DNA of 64,000 nt from Austropuccinia psidii (taxonomy: Eukaryota; Basidiomycota; Pucciniomycetes; Pucciniales; Sphaerophragmiaceae): contig JALGQZ010000015.1 in assembly GCA_023105745.1 (NCBI GenBank), forward strand, positions 17,148,499 through 17,212,498, in the 5' to 3' direction. Every line of letters starts with the position of its first letter. The stretch's first letter is position 1. This document shows, piece by piece, positions 11,653 to 20,698 of this stretch. A program made the position numbers and the translations under genes. Under the pieces are notes generated by a model. The model ran no database searches, was not told where the DNA came from, and was given only the letters and a program-made list of their open reading frames with translations.

Positions 11653-13998
11653 CTATTGGGATTTGGTTTTCATAAGTTGTGCCCCTTGAGCTTTTGATAA
11701 ATCAAGTTGACTATTGCTCAATTGTGGCAAGTGGGAATAAGATTCCATGATGTCAAAAGTGGCATTGATATTTTCTATATCTTTTGAAGATTCAGAAAAT
11801 ATGGATGATTTATCATCTGAATTGTCTTCAATTATGTCATCTTTTTCAACATCAGGTCCCTTTCCAATATTAATTTCATTGATTTTTCCCCTTTTTGGAC
11901 ATGTATTAGCTAAATGGGTGGTGCTTTGGCAAATATGGCACTTTTTGACTGTATCTGAAGATTTATACCCAACATTGTTAGAATTTTCTTTGGGGTTTTT
12001 TTCCACAGAATCTTTCCAAGGTGTATTAAACCTTGATTCAAGATTCACCCTACTAGAACCAATTTTTGTTCTGGTGGTTACTTCTTCTAATATATTGATA
12101 ATATCCTCTGCTGAAGATTGTTCAGTAGTCCTGCTCTTGACAGCATGCTCTAAGTCACCTCCACATTGTCTCAGAATTTTTCTATGGATCATAAATTCTG
12201 ACATGTCAGGATATAATGCTGTTAATCTGTCCTTTTGTTGGCAAAACCATGGTAAAGCTTTGTCTTTATCAGCGTTAAATTTGGCAGATTCAAAGGCTGT
12301 TTCAACTTTAAACCTCCAAGCATCATTTGCCCATTTGTTGATGATTTGGGTTTTCCACCAAGTCCAACTCTGGTGTCCATGTGCTTGTCTTATTTTGATG
12401 TACCATCTGTGAGCTGATCTGGTAAACAAGGTGTTAAACCTGGCTGTTACCAATCTGTCTGGTAATTCAAAATCCTCTTTGATCATGTCAATACCTCTAA
12501 TGAATTCCATATGATCATACTCTCCTTCACCACTGAAGTGAGGCCATTCTTTAAGTTTTGGAACTTCTTTCAAGAGTGCTTGGCCCATTGATGGTTCCAA
12601 GTTATGAAAAGAAGTGGATAATTCATTTTTTAATTGTGAATTATCAGGATCCAATACTTGTGGATTTGGAATTCTTGTGCCCTCATTTTGATTTAGAGGT
12701 GTAGACATTCTTGGTAAGGTGTTCAGTATTTGTTCAATGTCATTCATTTTACTGTTGCTACACCTTTGGGAATTTCTGTATTCATGTTGGAAGCTTTGTA
12801 TTAAATTTATTACTTCAATTTTATACATGTCTTCCTTATGTGTCAGTTCTTGCCATAACTCTGTCTGTCTTGTATTATCAGCAGTGACTTGATTCAATTT
12901 CATTGATAATTTTGATACTTCTTCTTGTGAAGCATCAAAACACTTTTTCAAGGCAATGGTATATGTCTTTACTTCAGTAAATGAATTTGAAATGTCATCA
13001 AGGATTTTCTTGTTATCTGTTTTGATATCATTTATGGCTTGTTTAATTCTTGTTTCAATCATGTCATCAATATTGAATTTACAATATTTATCTGTTAATT
13101 CTTTAATAATGGCAGATTGTTCATTTATTTTAATGTTAGAAGAATTGTCATTATTAGAATTTTTGATTGTTCTTAAAACTTTTTCAAAACACATAAGTGT
13201 TTCATTAATTTGGCACAGACTCAGGTTGTTTGTTTTAATGTTGTTACAAATGGTGTCATTTTTATCAGAAAGATGTTTTTTCACGTCATTTATAGCATTA
13301 TACAACTCTGGGATGGAATCAAATATATCAGAAATCATTTCTGGAACCTTAATCTGGCTTCCTCCTTCTTCTGTAATTCCATCATGGTTCTGGCCATCTG
13401 AAATACATTTTCCATGGCATCCTGCTGAATCTTTGGGATTCTGTAGCCCTGGCTGTAAGGTTTTGGGGCTGGTGCCTTCCCTTTGCCCTTGTTTGGAGTT
13501 TGTGGCTGCTTTTTCACGTTGGAATTGCTGCTGCTGGCCACTGGGGCTGTTTTTGGCACTGGTTTGGCTGGTGGAGGGTTGTTTTTCCTCCATTCTAGTG
13601 TCAAAAGCATCATGTTTTTCTTCTCCATCAATGGATGCCATCCATTGAGCAATTTGCAAGTGTTGGGATGGCCCAAGAATTTTCTTACTGTCAGGTAAGA
13701 ATTCATGCAATTCTTCCACAGGTCTGCAAGGATCTGGTACTCTTTGAATTGAAGTGCATTGTTGTATGCACTGTGGCTGGCTTTGTATATGTCCACAGAG
13801 GCTTGTTGTGGCGGTGTCAGCTCTTTTTGAAGGTAAAATGGTATTATCAGCTTCAGAATGACCCATTTTAGTTGTTTGCAAGTCATCAACTGACCCTTTT
13901 CCTTCTGTACCTGGTTGGCCTCTGCCATAATCACGTCTATTACCTTTTTGGGAGCTGCTTGAGGGGTTGTAGCTGGCTCCTGACCTGGTTGAAGGCAT
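11653..13998 (-). CDS. gag: B2 Gag (781 aa, intact)
   Basis: The ATG at 13996-13998 opens MPSTRSGASYNPSS. The first ~220 residues are polar and low-complexity where they overlap the accessory frame. A coiled-coil-like region follows, then a capsid region (KLKEWPHFSGEGEYDHMEF, FTRSAHRWYIKIRQ, LRQCGGDLEHAVKSR), and a canonical CCHC knuckle near residue 690 (CHICQSTTHLANTC). It ends at a TAG created by the deletion that removed protease and RT. It packages RNA in the cytoplasm in related elements. An open gag in a pol-less element suggests Gag is still made. Confidence 0.88.
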   Translation of the reverse strand: MPSTRSGASYNPSSSSQKGNRRDYGRGQPGTEGKGSVDDLQTTKMGHSEADNTILPSKRADTATTSLCGHIQSQPQCIQQCTSIQRVPDPCRPVEELHEFLPDSKKILGPSQHLQIAQWMASIDGEEKHDAFDTRMEEKQPSTSQTSAKNSPSGQQQQFQREKAATNSKQGQREGTSPKTLQPGLQNPKDSAGCHGKCISDGQNHDGITEEGGSQIKVPEMISDIFDSIPELYNAINDVKKHLSDKNDTICNNIKTNNLSLCQINETLMCFEKVLRTIKNSNNDNSSNIKINEQSAIIKELTDKYCKFNIDDMIETRIKQAINDIKTDNKKILDDISNSFTEVKTYTIALKKCFDASQEEVSKLSMKLNQVTADNTRQTELWQELTHKEDMYKIEVINLIQSFQHEYRNSQRCSNSKMNDIEQILNTLPRMSTPLNQNEGTRIPNPQVLDPDNSQLKNELSTSFHNLEPSMGQALLKEVPKLKEWPHFSGEGEYDHMEFIRGIDMIKEDFELPDRLVTARFNTLFTRSAHRWYIKIRQAHGHQSWTWWKTQIINKWANDAWRFKVETAFESAKFNADKDKALPWFCQQKDRLTALYPDMSEFMIHRKILRQCGGDLEHAVKSRTTEQSSAEDIINILEEVTTRTKIGSSRVNLESRFNTPWKDSVEKNPKENSNNVGYKSSDTVKKCHICQSTTHLANTCPKRGKINEINIGKGPDVEKDDIIEDNSDDKSSIFSESSKDIENINATFDIMESYSHLPQLSNSQLDLSKAQGAQLMKTKSQ

Positions 13999-14324
13999 AA
14001 TTATGGTTAAAAAAGGCTTAAAATAGTATTTTTACGTCAAAAACTTACTATTGGCCAAATTTTTGGCTTTCTGAAGGGTATTACTTATGTCCAAGTTAAT
14101 TAATTCAGAAGATATTGGTTCAGGTTGGTTATTTTGAGTCACAATAACAGTACTATTATGATCAGAATTAACAGTACTGGCAGGGATAATGCTGGTTACT
14201 GTTGAGGCTGTTTCAATGTTTTCTTGTCTTACCACGTTGTCAGACACTAAAATTAATGAAAAAGCCAATTAATTAAGTAAAAAAAGATTATTTCAAAAAA
14301 AGAAATAAAAATTTAAGCCTCACT
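13335..14324 (-). CDS. B2 spliced accessory protein overprinted on gag (predicted 282 aa)
   Basis: Predicted exons, minus strand: exon 1 ends at 14324 (A); exon 2 14246-14049; exon 3 13984-13335. Intron 1 (14323-14247, GTGAGG...TTTTAG) joins A to TG and makes an ATG. Intron 2 (14048-13985, GTAAGT...ACCAG, 64 nt) removes the gag ATG at 13998. The joined frame is 849 nt and fully open. It has a helical Trp-rich block (ADLWKNCMNSYLTVRKFLG, LLNGWHPLMEKK), a Pro/Lys linker, then GYRIPKIQQDAMENVFQMA and a charged C-terminus. A similar block is in C1 and a comparable layout in A1. Function is unknown. Splicing is predicted, not observed. Confidence 0.7.
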
Positions 14325-14455
14325 TATAATATGAAAAAAATTATTTTTTATAGATTTTTTGAATTATAAGTATTTTTTATATGTTTTTAAATTTTTCAAT
14401 ATAAGAAAAAAGATTTAAAAAGAGTAAAAAAAATATGTCACAGGTAAAATATCAC

Positions 14456-14468
14456 GGCTGGGCCCTCA
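14456..14468 (-). other. B2 candidate primer-binding site
   Basis: On the minus strand TGAGGGCCCAGCC lies two bases inside the 5' LTR. It aligns with TGGGGGCCTGGCC at the same place in A1, A2 and C1. Confidence 0.6.
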
Positions 14469-14470
14469 AA

Positions 14471-16307
14471 TGTAAGGTGTGGATATGAAACTTTGATTAA
14501 AAATCAAGTACTTTTCCTGTCCTCAAAATTTGTATAAGGTAAAATTCAGTTAAAAATAGTATGAAATATTATTTTTAAGAGAAAACACGCCAATTTTATT
14601 GTTTATAACTTTATTAGTATAAAACAATAATATAAAAATTTATTGTTTTACCAACAATAAAGATTTATCCAAAAAATACTCTACAAGAGATATTTTAAGG
14701 CTACAAAAGAAATTTCTTCAAGAGCAATTTCAATTGGAATTAATTGAGCAAAGAACTGCAAGCAATTAATTAAAGAACAAAGCCTTTAAAAAGAATATTA
14801 AAGAGAAAACACGCCCAAAAGTGACCAGAGTGAATTTGGAAACAAAGTGACAAAGTTAACAGTGATGAAAGATGCTTTAATTCACTTTTGGGGTGGTTCA
14901 GGGGTAAAAATGATTATAAGAGTTTACAAACAATGATTATAATGATTTTTTCACGTGGTTAAAAGGATTAAAATGATTTAAAAGTGGTGGTTGGAATCTT
15001 TGATTGATTGGTTTAACAGTTTTAAACTAATTAATAAAAGGAAAAGATTCTAACATGAAGAGAAAAGTGGGGCAAAGAAGACATTCTTTTATAGCCATCA
15101 ATTCTCTTACTCCAAAAGTAAAATTTACTCTTGTCAGTCGTGAAAAACAGTCTGACAACAGAAAAGCCAATTATGGCATCATTGAACCCTGGTTTAGACC
15201 AAAAAGGGCTGGTTTAAGCCATTTTTAGCCATTTTTAGCCATTTTAGACCCTTAAATCAGCCATTACTATAGCAATACCAGGCCTAGAGCCTTCAAAACA
15301 CGTCAGAATGTGTGTCAGAGGCGTAGAAACCAGTTAAAACTGTTTTTATTATGATTGTTTTACCTTAAGGGTAGTTTTACCTTCTTGGCAACAGCTAAAA
15401 CTACCCCAGTTGGTATCAAAACCTCATCATCAATTGAGTCCACAGACCCTGTAACTCAATTCCAGGCCAAAAGTGATGAACTTTTGCGTGAATTTTGACA
15501 TCCCACGCCTGTCAGCAAGGATTTTGGGGGTCTAGCTCCCCCTTAGAGCTGGAGTTCCTTTTCCCCCCCAAATTTAATCTTTCCAATTTATTTTTCCTTT
15601 AATTCCTCATCATGTATTATACTTATAATTTACACATGTAATTCAATTCAATTGTACAGTACAATACAGTAATAATTGACACCTCATATGTAAATCAATG
15701 TTCACTTATGTAATACACGCGCACATTTTGACATTTCAATTGAATTCAATTGAAAATACTTTAATTCCTCATAACTTCTAAACTAAACACAACACCTCAA
15801 TTTTAACACAAAAATTGATGGTTAACACCACATGTGGTGTGAATTAAATTAAGGTTTTGAGGATTTTCAACTTTTGTATTGAAAATACTAAAAACTTAAT
15901 TTAAGCTTATTTAGAGTTGAGTTACAAAAATTTCACTCAGAGGTGACCCCACCTGATTTTTTATGAGGAATCCAATGGTGAAATAAAATTTATATGTTTA
16001 TTTATTGGATAAAAAGTTATAATAAATTTTATTTAACTTTTTTCCAAATTTATTTATTTTTTCACAATTTTGTTAAAATTTCATTTTTACTTAAATTTTT
16101 CAAGTATAAATGTAATTTTATATTAACAAAATTTAAAGTAATTTTATTTTTAAATTATAATTAATTTTTTTATTTTTAATATAATTTTATATTTATATTT
16201 TAATTTTTATTTTAATAATATAAATAAATTTATTTTATTTATATTTATATACTAATTTTTTGTATTTGTGGTCTTTTGGGTACATGAAATTACCTCTAAG
16301 GCTCACA
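14471..16307 (-). repeat. B2 5' LTR (1837 bp)
   Basis: It has the same ends as the 3' LTR, with three AGCCAT decamer units instead of four and the palindrome at 15734-15755. Confidence 0.95.
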
Positions 16308-16451
16308 TAAAGTGACATCCATAAGTTCTTGAAGAGTGTCAGGAGTTCCAGGGTGAGAAGCCAACTGATCCAATAATCTTGATGCCAATCCTCTTCTGTA
16401 AACATGGATATAAGCTCTTTCCCCCCAATCTCCAATTCTTGACATTAAGCT
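16308..16451 (-). pseudogene. D1 gag middle fragment between two B insertions
   Basis: These 144 bp read in one gag frame on the minus strand (for example YRRGLASRLLDQLASHP and LQELMDVTL). Both ends continue: at the left into LDTRYHERQK across B2, and at the right into IADFRS across B3. It is direct proof that B2 and B3 landed separately in the same gag gene. Confidence 0.9.
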
Positions 16452-18290
16452 TGTGAGCCTTAGAGGTAATTTCATATACCCAAAAGACCACAAATATAAA
16501 AAATAACATATTAATATAAATAAAATAAATTTATTTATATTATTAAAATAAAAATCAAAATATAAATATAAAATTATATCAAAAATAAAAAATTAATTAC
16601 AATTTAAAAATAAAAAATACATTAAATTTTGTAAGTATAAAATTACTTTTATACTTGAAAAAATTAAGTAAAAATAAAATTTTAACAAAATTGTGAAAAA
16701 ATAAATAAATTTGGAAAAAAGTTATATAAAAATTATCATAACTTTTTATCCAATAAATAAACACATAAAATTTATTTCACCATTGGATTCCTCATAAAAA
16801 ATCAGGTGGGGTCACCTCTGAGTGAAATTCTTGTAACTCAACTCTAAATAAGCTTAAATTAAGTTTTTAGTATTTTCAATACAAAAGTTGAAAATCCTCA
16901 AAACCTTAATTTAATTCACACCACATGTGGTGTTAACCATCAATTTTTGTGTTAAAATTGAGGTGTTGTGTTTAGTTTAGAAGTTATGAGGAATTGAAGT
17001 ATTTTCAATTGAATTCAATTGAAATGTCAAAATGTGCGCATGTATTACATAAGTGAACTTTGATTTACATATGAGGTGTCAATTATTACTGTATTGTACT
17101 GTACAATTGAATTGAATTACATATGTAAATTATAAGTATAATACATGATGAGGAATTAAAGGAAAAATAAAATTGGAAAGATTAAATTTGGGGGGGAAAG
17201 GAACTCCAGCTCTAAGGGGGAGCTAGACCCCCAAAATCCTTGCTGACAGGCGTGGGATGTCAAAATTCACGCAAAAGTTCATCACTTTTGGCCTGGAATT
17301 GAGTTACAGGGTCTGTGAACTCAATTGATGATGAGGTTTTGATACCAACTGGGGTAGTTTTAGCTGTTGCCAAGAGGGTAAAACTACCCTTAAGATAAAA
17401 CAATCATAGTAAAAACAGTTTTAACTGGTTTCTACGCCTCTGACACACATTCTGACGTGTTTTGAAGGCTCTAGGCCTGGTATTGCTATAGTAATGGCTG
17501 ATTTAAGGGTCTAAAATGGCTAAAAATGGCTAAAAATGGCTTAAACCAGCCCTTTTTTGGTCTAAACCAGGGTTCAATGATGCCATAATTGGCTTTTCTG
17601 TTGTCAGACTGTTCTTCACGACTGAGAAGAGTAAATTTTACTTTTGGAGTAAGAGAATTGATGGCTATGAAAGAATGTCTTCTTTGCCCCACTTTTCTCT
17701 TCATGTTAGAATCTTTTCCTTTTATTAATTAGTTTAAAACTGTTAAACCAATCAATAAAAAATTCCAACCACCCTTTTTAAATCATTTTGAACCTTTTAA
17801 CCATGTGGAAAATCATTATAATCATTGTTTGTAAACTCTTATAATCATTTTTACCCCTGAACCACCCCATAAGTGAATTAAAGCATCTTTCATCACTGTT
17901 AACTTTGTCACTTTGTTTCCAAATTCACTCTGGTCACTTTTGGGCGTGTTTTCTCTTTAATATTCTTTCTAAAGACTTTGTTCTTTAATTAATTGCTTGC
18001 AGTTCTTTGCTCAATTAATTCCAATTGAAATTGCTCTTGAAGAAATTTCTTTTGTAGCCTTAAAATATCTCTTGTAGAGTATTTTTTGGATAAATTTTTA
18101 TTGTTGGTAAAACAATAAATTTTTATAATATTATTGTTTTATACTAATAAAGTTATAAACAATAAAATTGGCGTGTTTTCTCTTAAAAATAATATTTCTT
18201 ACTATTTTTAATTGAATTTTACCTTATACAAATTTTGAGGACAGGAAAAGTACTTGATTTTTTATCAAAGTTTCATATCCACACCTTACA
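16452..18290 (+). mobile_element. Family B solo LTR B3 (1839 bp)
   Basis: It runs TGTGAGCCTTAGAGG to CACACCTTACA, flanked by TSD AAGCT at 16447-16451 and 18291-18295. It lies inside the gag of D1, only 144 bp from B2 and in the opposite orientation. No internal element DNA remains, so LTR-LTR recombination removed it. The palindrome is at 17003-17024. Confidence 0.95.
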
Positions 18291-19158
18291 AAGCTTCTGA
18301 AATCTGCAATGTACAGAGAAACATGACCACTCTCCTTCATCCTCAAATTGTCCAACTCTTGTTCAGCTTTCCTGACTTCATTGGGGTCACCAAACAGAGT
18401 GAATAATTGAGATTCAAATGATGGCCAATTATTGAGGAGGTAGGAAGGGTCTTCATTGGAAATATTTGAGAGATAGGGTTCAATCCACTTTCCAGCTTTA
18501 CCAGTGAGAAAAGAAGTTGAGTAAAGAACTTTCTTCCTTTCAGAGAAGAAATTTGCTGGATCATTATGTAATATTAATTGACAGGATTGGATAAATCCTC
18601 TCAGTTTATGAGCTTGAGTACCATCAAAAGAATCAGGTGCCTTCATGGATAGAGTCTTGAAAGCAGGGGCTTTAGAATTGTCCCTGGGAGCAACTGCTTG
18701 AGTGAGTTGCCCCATGAATTGAGTCATCTGCTCCATCATCTTGAGGAGACTTGGATCACTTTGAGAGACAAGAGGTTGACTAGAAAGGGCTAGATTAGAG
18801 CCCTGAGGCACCTCTGGAGCATTTGCCAAGGCATCTGCCACTTCAGTTTCCCCAGAATCTTCCTCTTCCCAGACTCTTCCCCCTCTTCATCTTCAACTTC
18901 CCCTTGTCTTGCTCTTGCACCTTCAGGCATGCCAGGGTAGCCACCCAAAAGTCCAGAGAAAGATCTTGATCTTCTAGATTTCATTCCACCTCTTCTTGAG
19001 GGTGCTGCTCCTTCCATTGGTGGTCCTCTGTCCAAGTTTGCACTCAGTTGATGAACTGATGGTGTGCGGTCAAGAGGAGCCCTTGCTGTAGGAGTGAGAA
19101 CAGCTTGAATTCTTTGGGATCTAGTATTTTTGGCTGGGGGGCTATGCTGAACTGGCAT
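18291..19158 (-). pseudogene. D1 gag N-terminal part
   Basis: The start is the ATG at 19156-19158 (MPVQHSPPAKNTRSQ). A basic, Ser/Arg-rich region and an acidic stretch follow, then a capsid-like part (FDGTQAHKLRGFIQSCQLIL, FLTGKAGKWIEPYL, VSLYIADFRSF). The frame changes near 18860, which I read as a one-base lesion. The gene continues at 16451 after solo LTR B3. Confidence 0.85.
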
Positions 19159-19952
19159 TTTGAATAAAATGAAATAAACTTGATGGTATGAGAACAGAGA
19201 TCAAAACTTGGCCAAATCAATCACAATAAAATCTTGATGAATCTTGAGGAATCAATTCAAATCTTGAGGTGAAATCAAATTCAGTCAACAGTCAAATCAA
19301 TTCAACAATCAACAATCAATTCAAATCAAATATCAATAATCTTGAGAAAGTCAACATTCAATCAATATTCAATCAATAATCAATCAATCAATAAATCAGT
19401 GTCTTCAATATGAAATCAAGGTCTTGAGGAATCAATCAATCAATTTAAAGTCTTCAGAAATCAATTCAATATCTTGATGAGTCAAAATCAGTCAATAATC
19501 AAAATCAATTCTTGAGGATCAATAGAATATCTTGAGGATTCAAAGTCAATCAATAATCAAAATCAGCTCTTGAGAATCAATCAATATCTTGAGAAGTCAA
19601 AATCAATCAATCCAAATAAGAATCCTGAGCTGCTGAATTAATAACCCAATGAATCCCAATGAAATAATCCAATCAATTAAACCAATAATCAATCCTGAAT
19701 AAGACCTGAATAAGAACACAGAAAAAATTTGATTTGATAAAATGAAATGAAGTGAATGAAATGGTCAGAGATATTTAAAAAAGAAGAAGAATCAATTTCA
19801 TATGAATGAAATGAATGAGATGAAATTGATGAGAGAGAAAAATCATAATCATTAAGGATCATTAAGTCATAAAAAAGATTATAATTGATGAATGAGAGAA
19901 ATGAATATAAATGAATGAAAAGAAAGAATCAAATATGATTTAATTAATTTAA
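19159..19952 (-). other. D1 5' leader rich in TTGA repeats, no visible tRNA primer site
   Basis: This is nearly 800 nt between the 5' LTR and gag. About 19195-19700 is low complexity, dominated on the plus strand by TCAA/ATCAATCAAT and recurring ATCTTGAGGA words. The bases next to the LTR on the minus strand start TTAAATTAATTAAATC. None of the TGG that normally opens a tRNA primer-binding site is seen there. Confidence 0.7.
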
Positions 19953-20698
19953 TGTCACAGGGGCTCTTCGGAGTGAAGAGGGCCTGGCACTCATTTATGG
20001 AGGGCTCAAGGATATGGAAAGATGAAAGACACTTAAGAGTGTAAGGAATGAATTACTATAAATAAAGATATGAGAAAGCAGCAACAGAGAAATAAGGATA
20101 AAAAATAGAAGAGCTAACCACAAACAAGTCCAAGTCCACTGTTTCAACCTGTCAGAATGGAAAGAGAAGGGTGAATAAGGATATGGCCACCCAACTCATA
20201 CTGTACAGGCAAAGAAAGAAAATGCAAAGACTAACTTAAAATTAAATAATTATAATACCCAAAATAAGGATAAGAATAATTATAAAATAATAAATAAACT
20301 AAATTAATTAACTGGGGAAAAGTCCCCAGGGGGGAGAAAGAGGGGCTGGTATATGTGAGAATCACCAGCCCTGATCCAGAGGAAGAATTTTCATGAGAGT
20401 AAATGATGATTGAATTGAGTCTGGCCAATACACGTCCTGTACATCTGTACAGAGCCTGTACAAGAGGTGTGGTGTATTTGAGTGATCATACAGTTTCATA
20501 CTGGTGTATTGAAACTGTATTGGGTGAATCCAATCTGTACAGGTATTGACAGGCTGTATTGATGTACCAAACTGTATGCATGTTTCACAATGAAGATTGC
20601 TGAAACTGAATGCTGATGCAGATACTGGATTTGCTGATTTGCGGTGTTTGAGTGGGTGTATGAATGAATACCCTTACCACTGATGGATGGTTGTTACA
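19953..20698 (-). repeat. D1 5' LTR (746 bp)
   Basis: It pairs with 1462-2222 and has the same ends (TGTCAC...GTTACA on the plus strand). It is followed by TSD GGCTG at 20699-20703, matching 1457-1461. Confidence 0.93.

Larger units (their letters stand above)
9189..16307 (-). mobile_element. Family B non-autonomous element B2 (pol mostly deleted)
   Basis: LTRs at 9189-11034 and 14471-16307 enclose only 3.4 kb: a complete gag, an overprinted accessory gene and about 600 bp of fused pol scraps. By eye the LTRs differ at only about ten positions, so this is a recent insertion. It must have been mobilised by another copy's enzymes because it has no RT, RNase H or integrase core. Flanks are TAGGG (9184-9188) and TAAAG (16308-16312), an imperfect TSD. 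The gag frame of D1 across the site supports the insertion point. Confidence 0.92.
1462..20698 (-). mobile_element. Family D chromodomain Ty3/Gypsy element D1 with nested insertions
   Basis: LTRs lie at 1462-2222 and 19953-20698 and the TSD GGCTG flanks both. About 10.3 kb remains after removing B2 (9189-16307) and B3 (16452-18290). Minus-strand order is 5' LTR, long leader, gag, protease, RT, RNase H, integrase, chromodomain, then a non-coding stretch and a plus-strand (antisense) gene before the 3' LTR. By eye the LTRs differ at about 2% of positions plus one 15-bp indel, so the insertion is fairly recent. It sits in the protease-RT region of B1. Confidence 0.93.

Noticed and set aside
11747..12412. 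Long plus-strand frames opposite gag of B2 (also 12956-13648)
   Set aside because: They are mirror frames of a real gag on the other strand, with no domain and no independent signals.
19240..19700. Dense short repeats resembling a CRISPR or satellite array
   Set aside because: The unit is a 4-8 bp word with irregular spacing. There are no constant repeats with unique spacers, and the organism appears to be a fungus.
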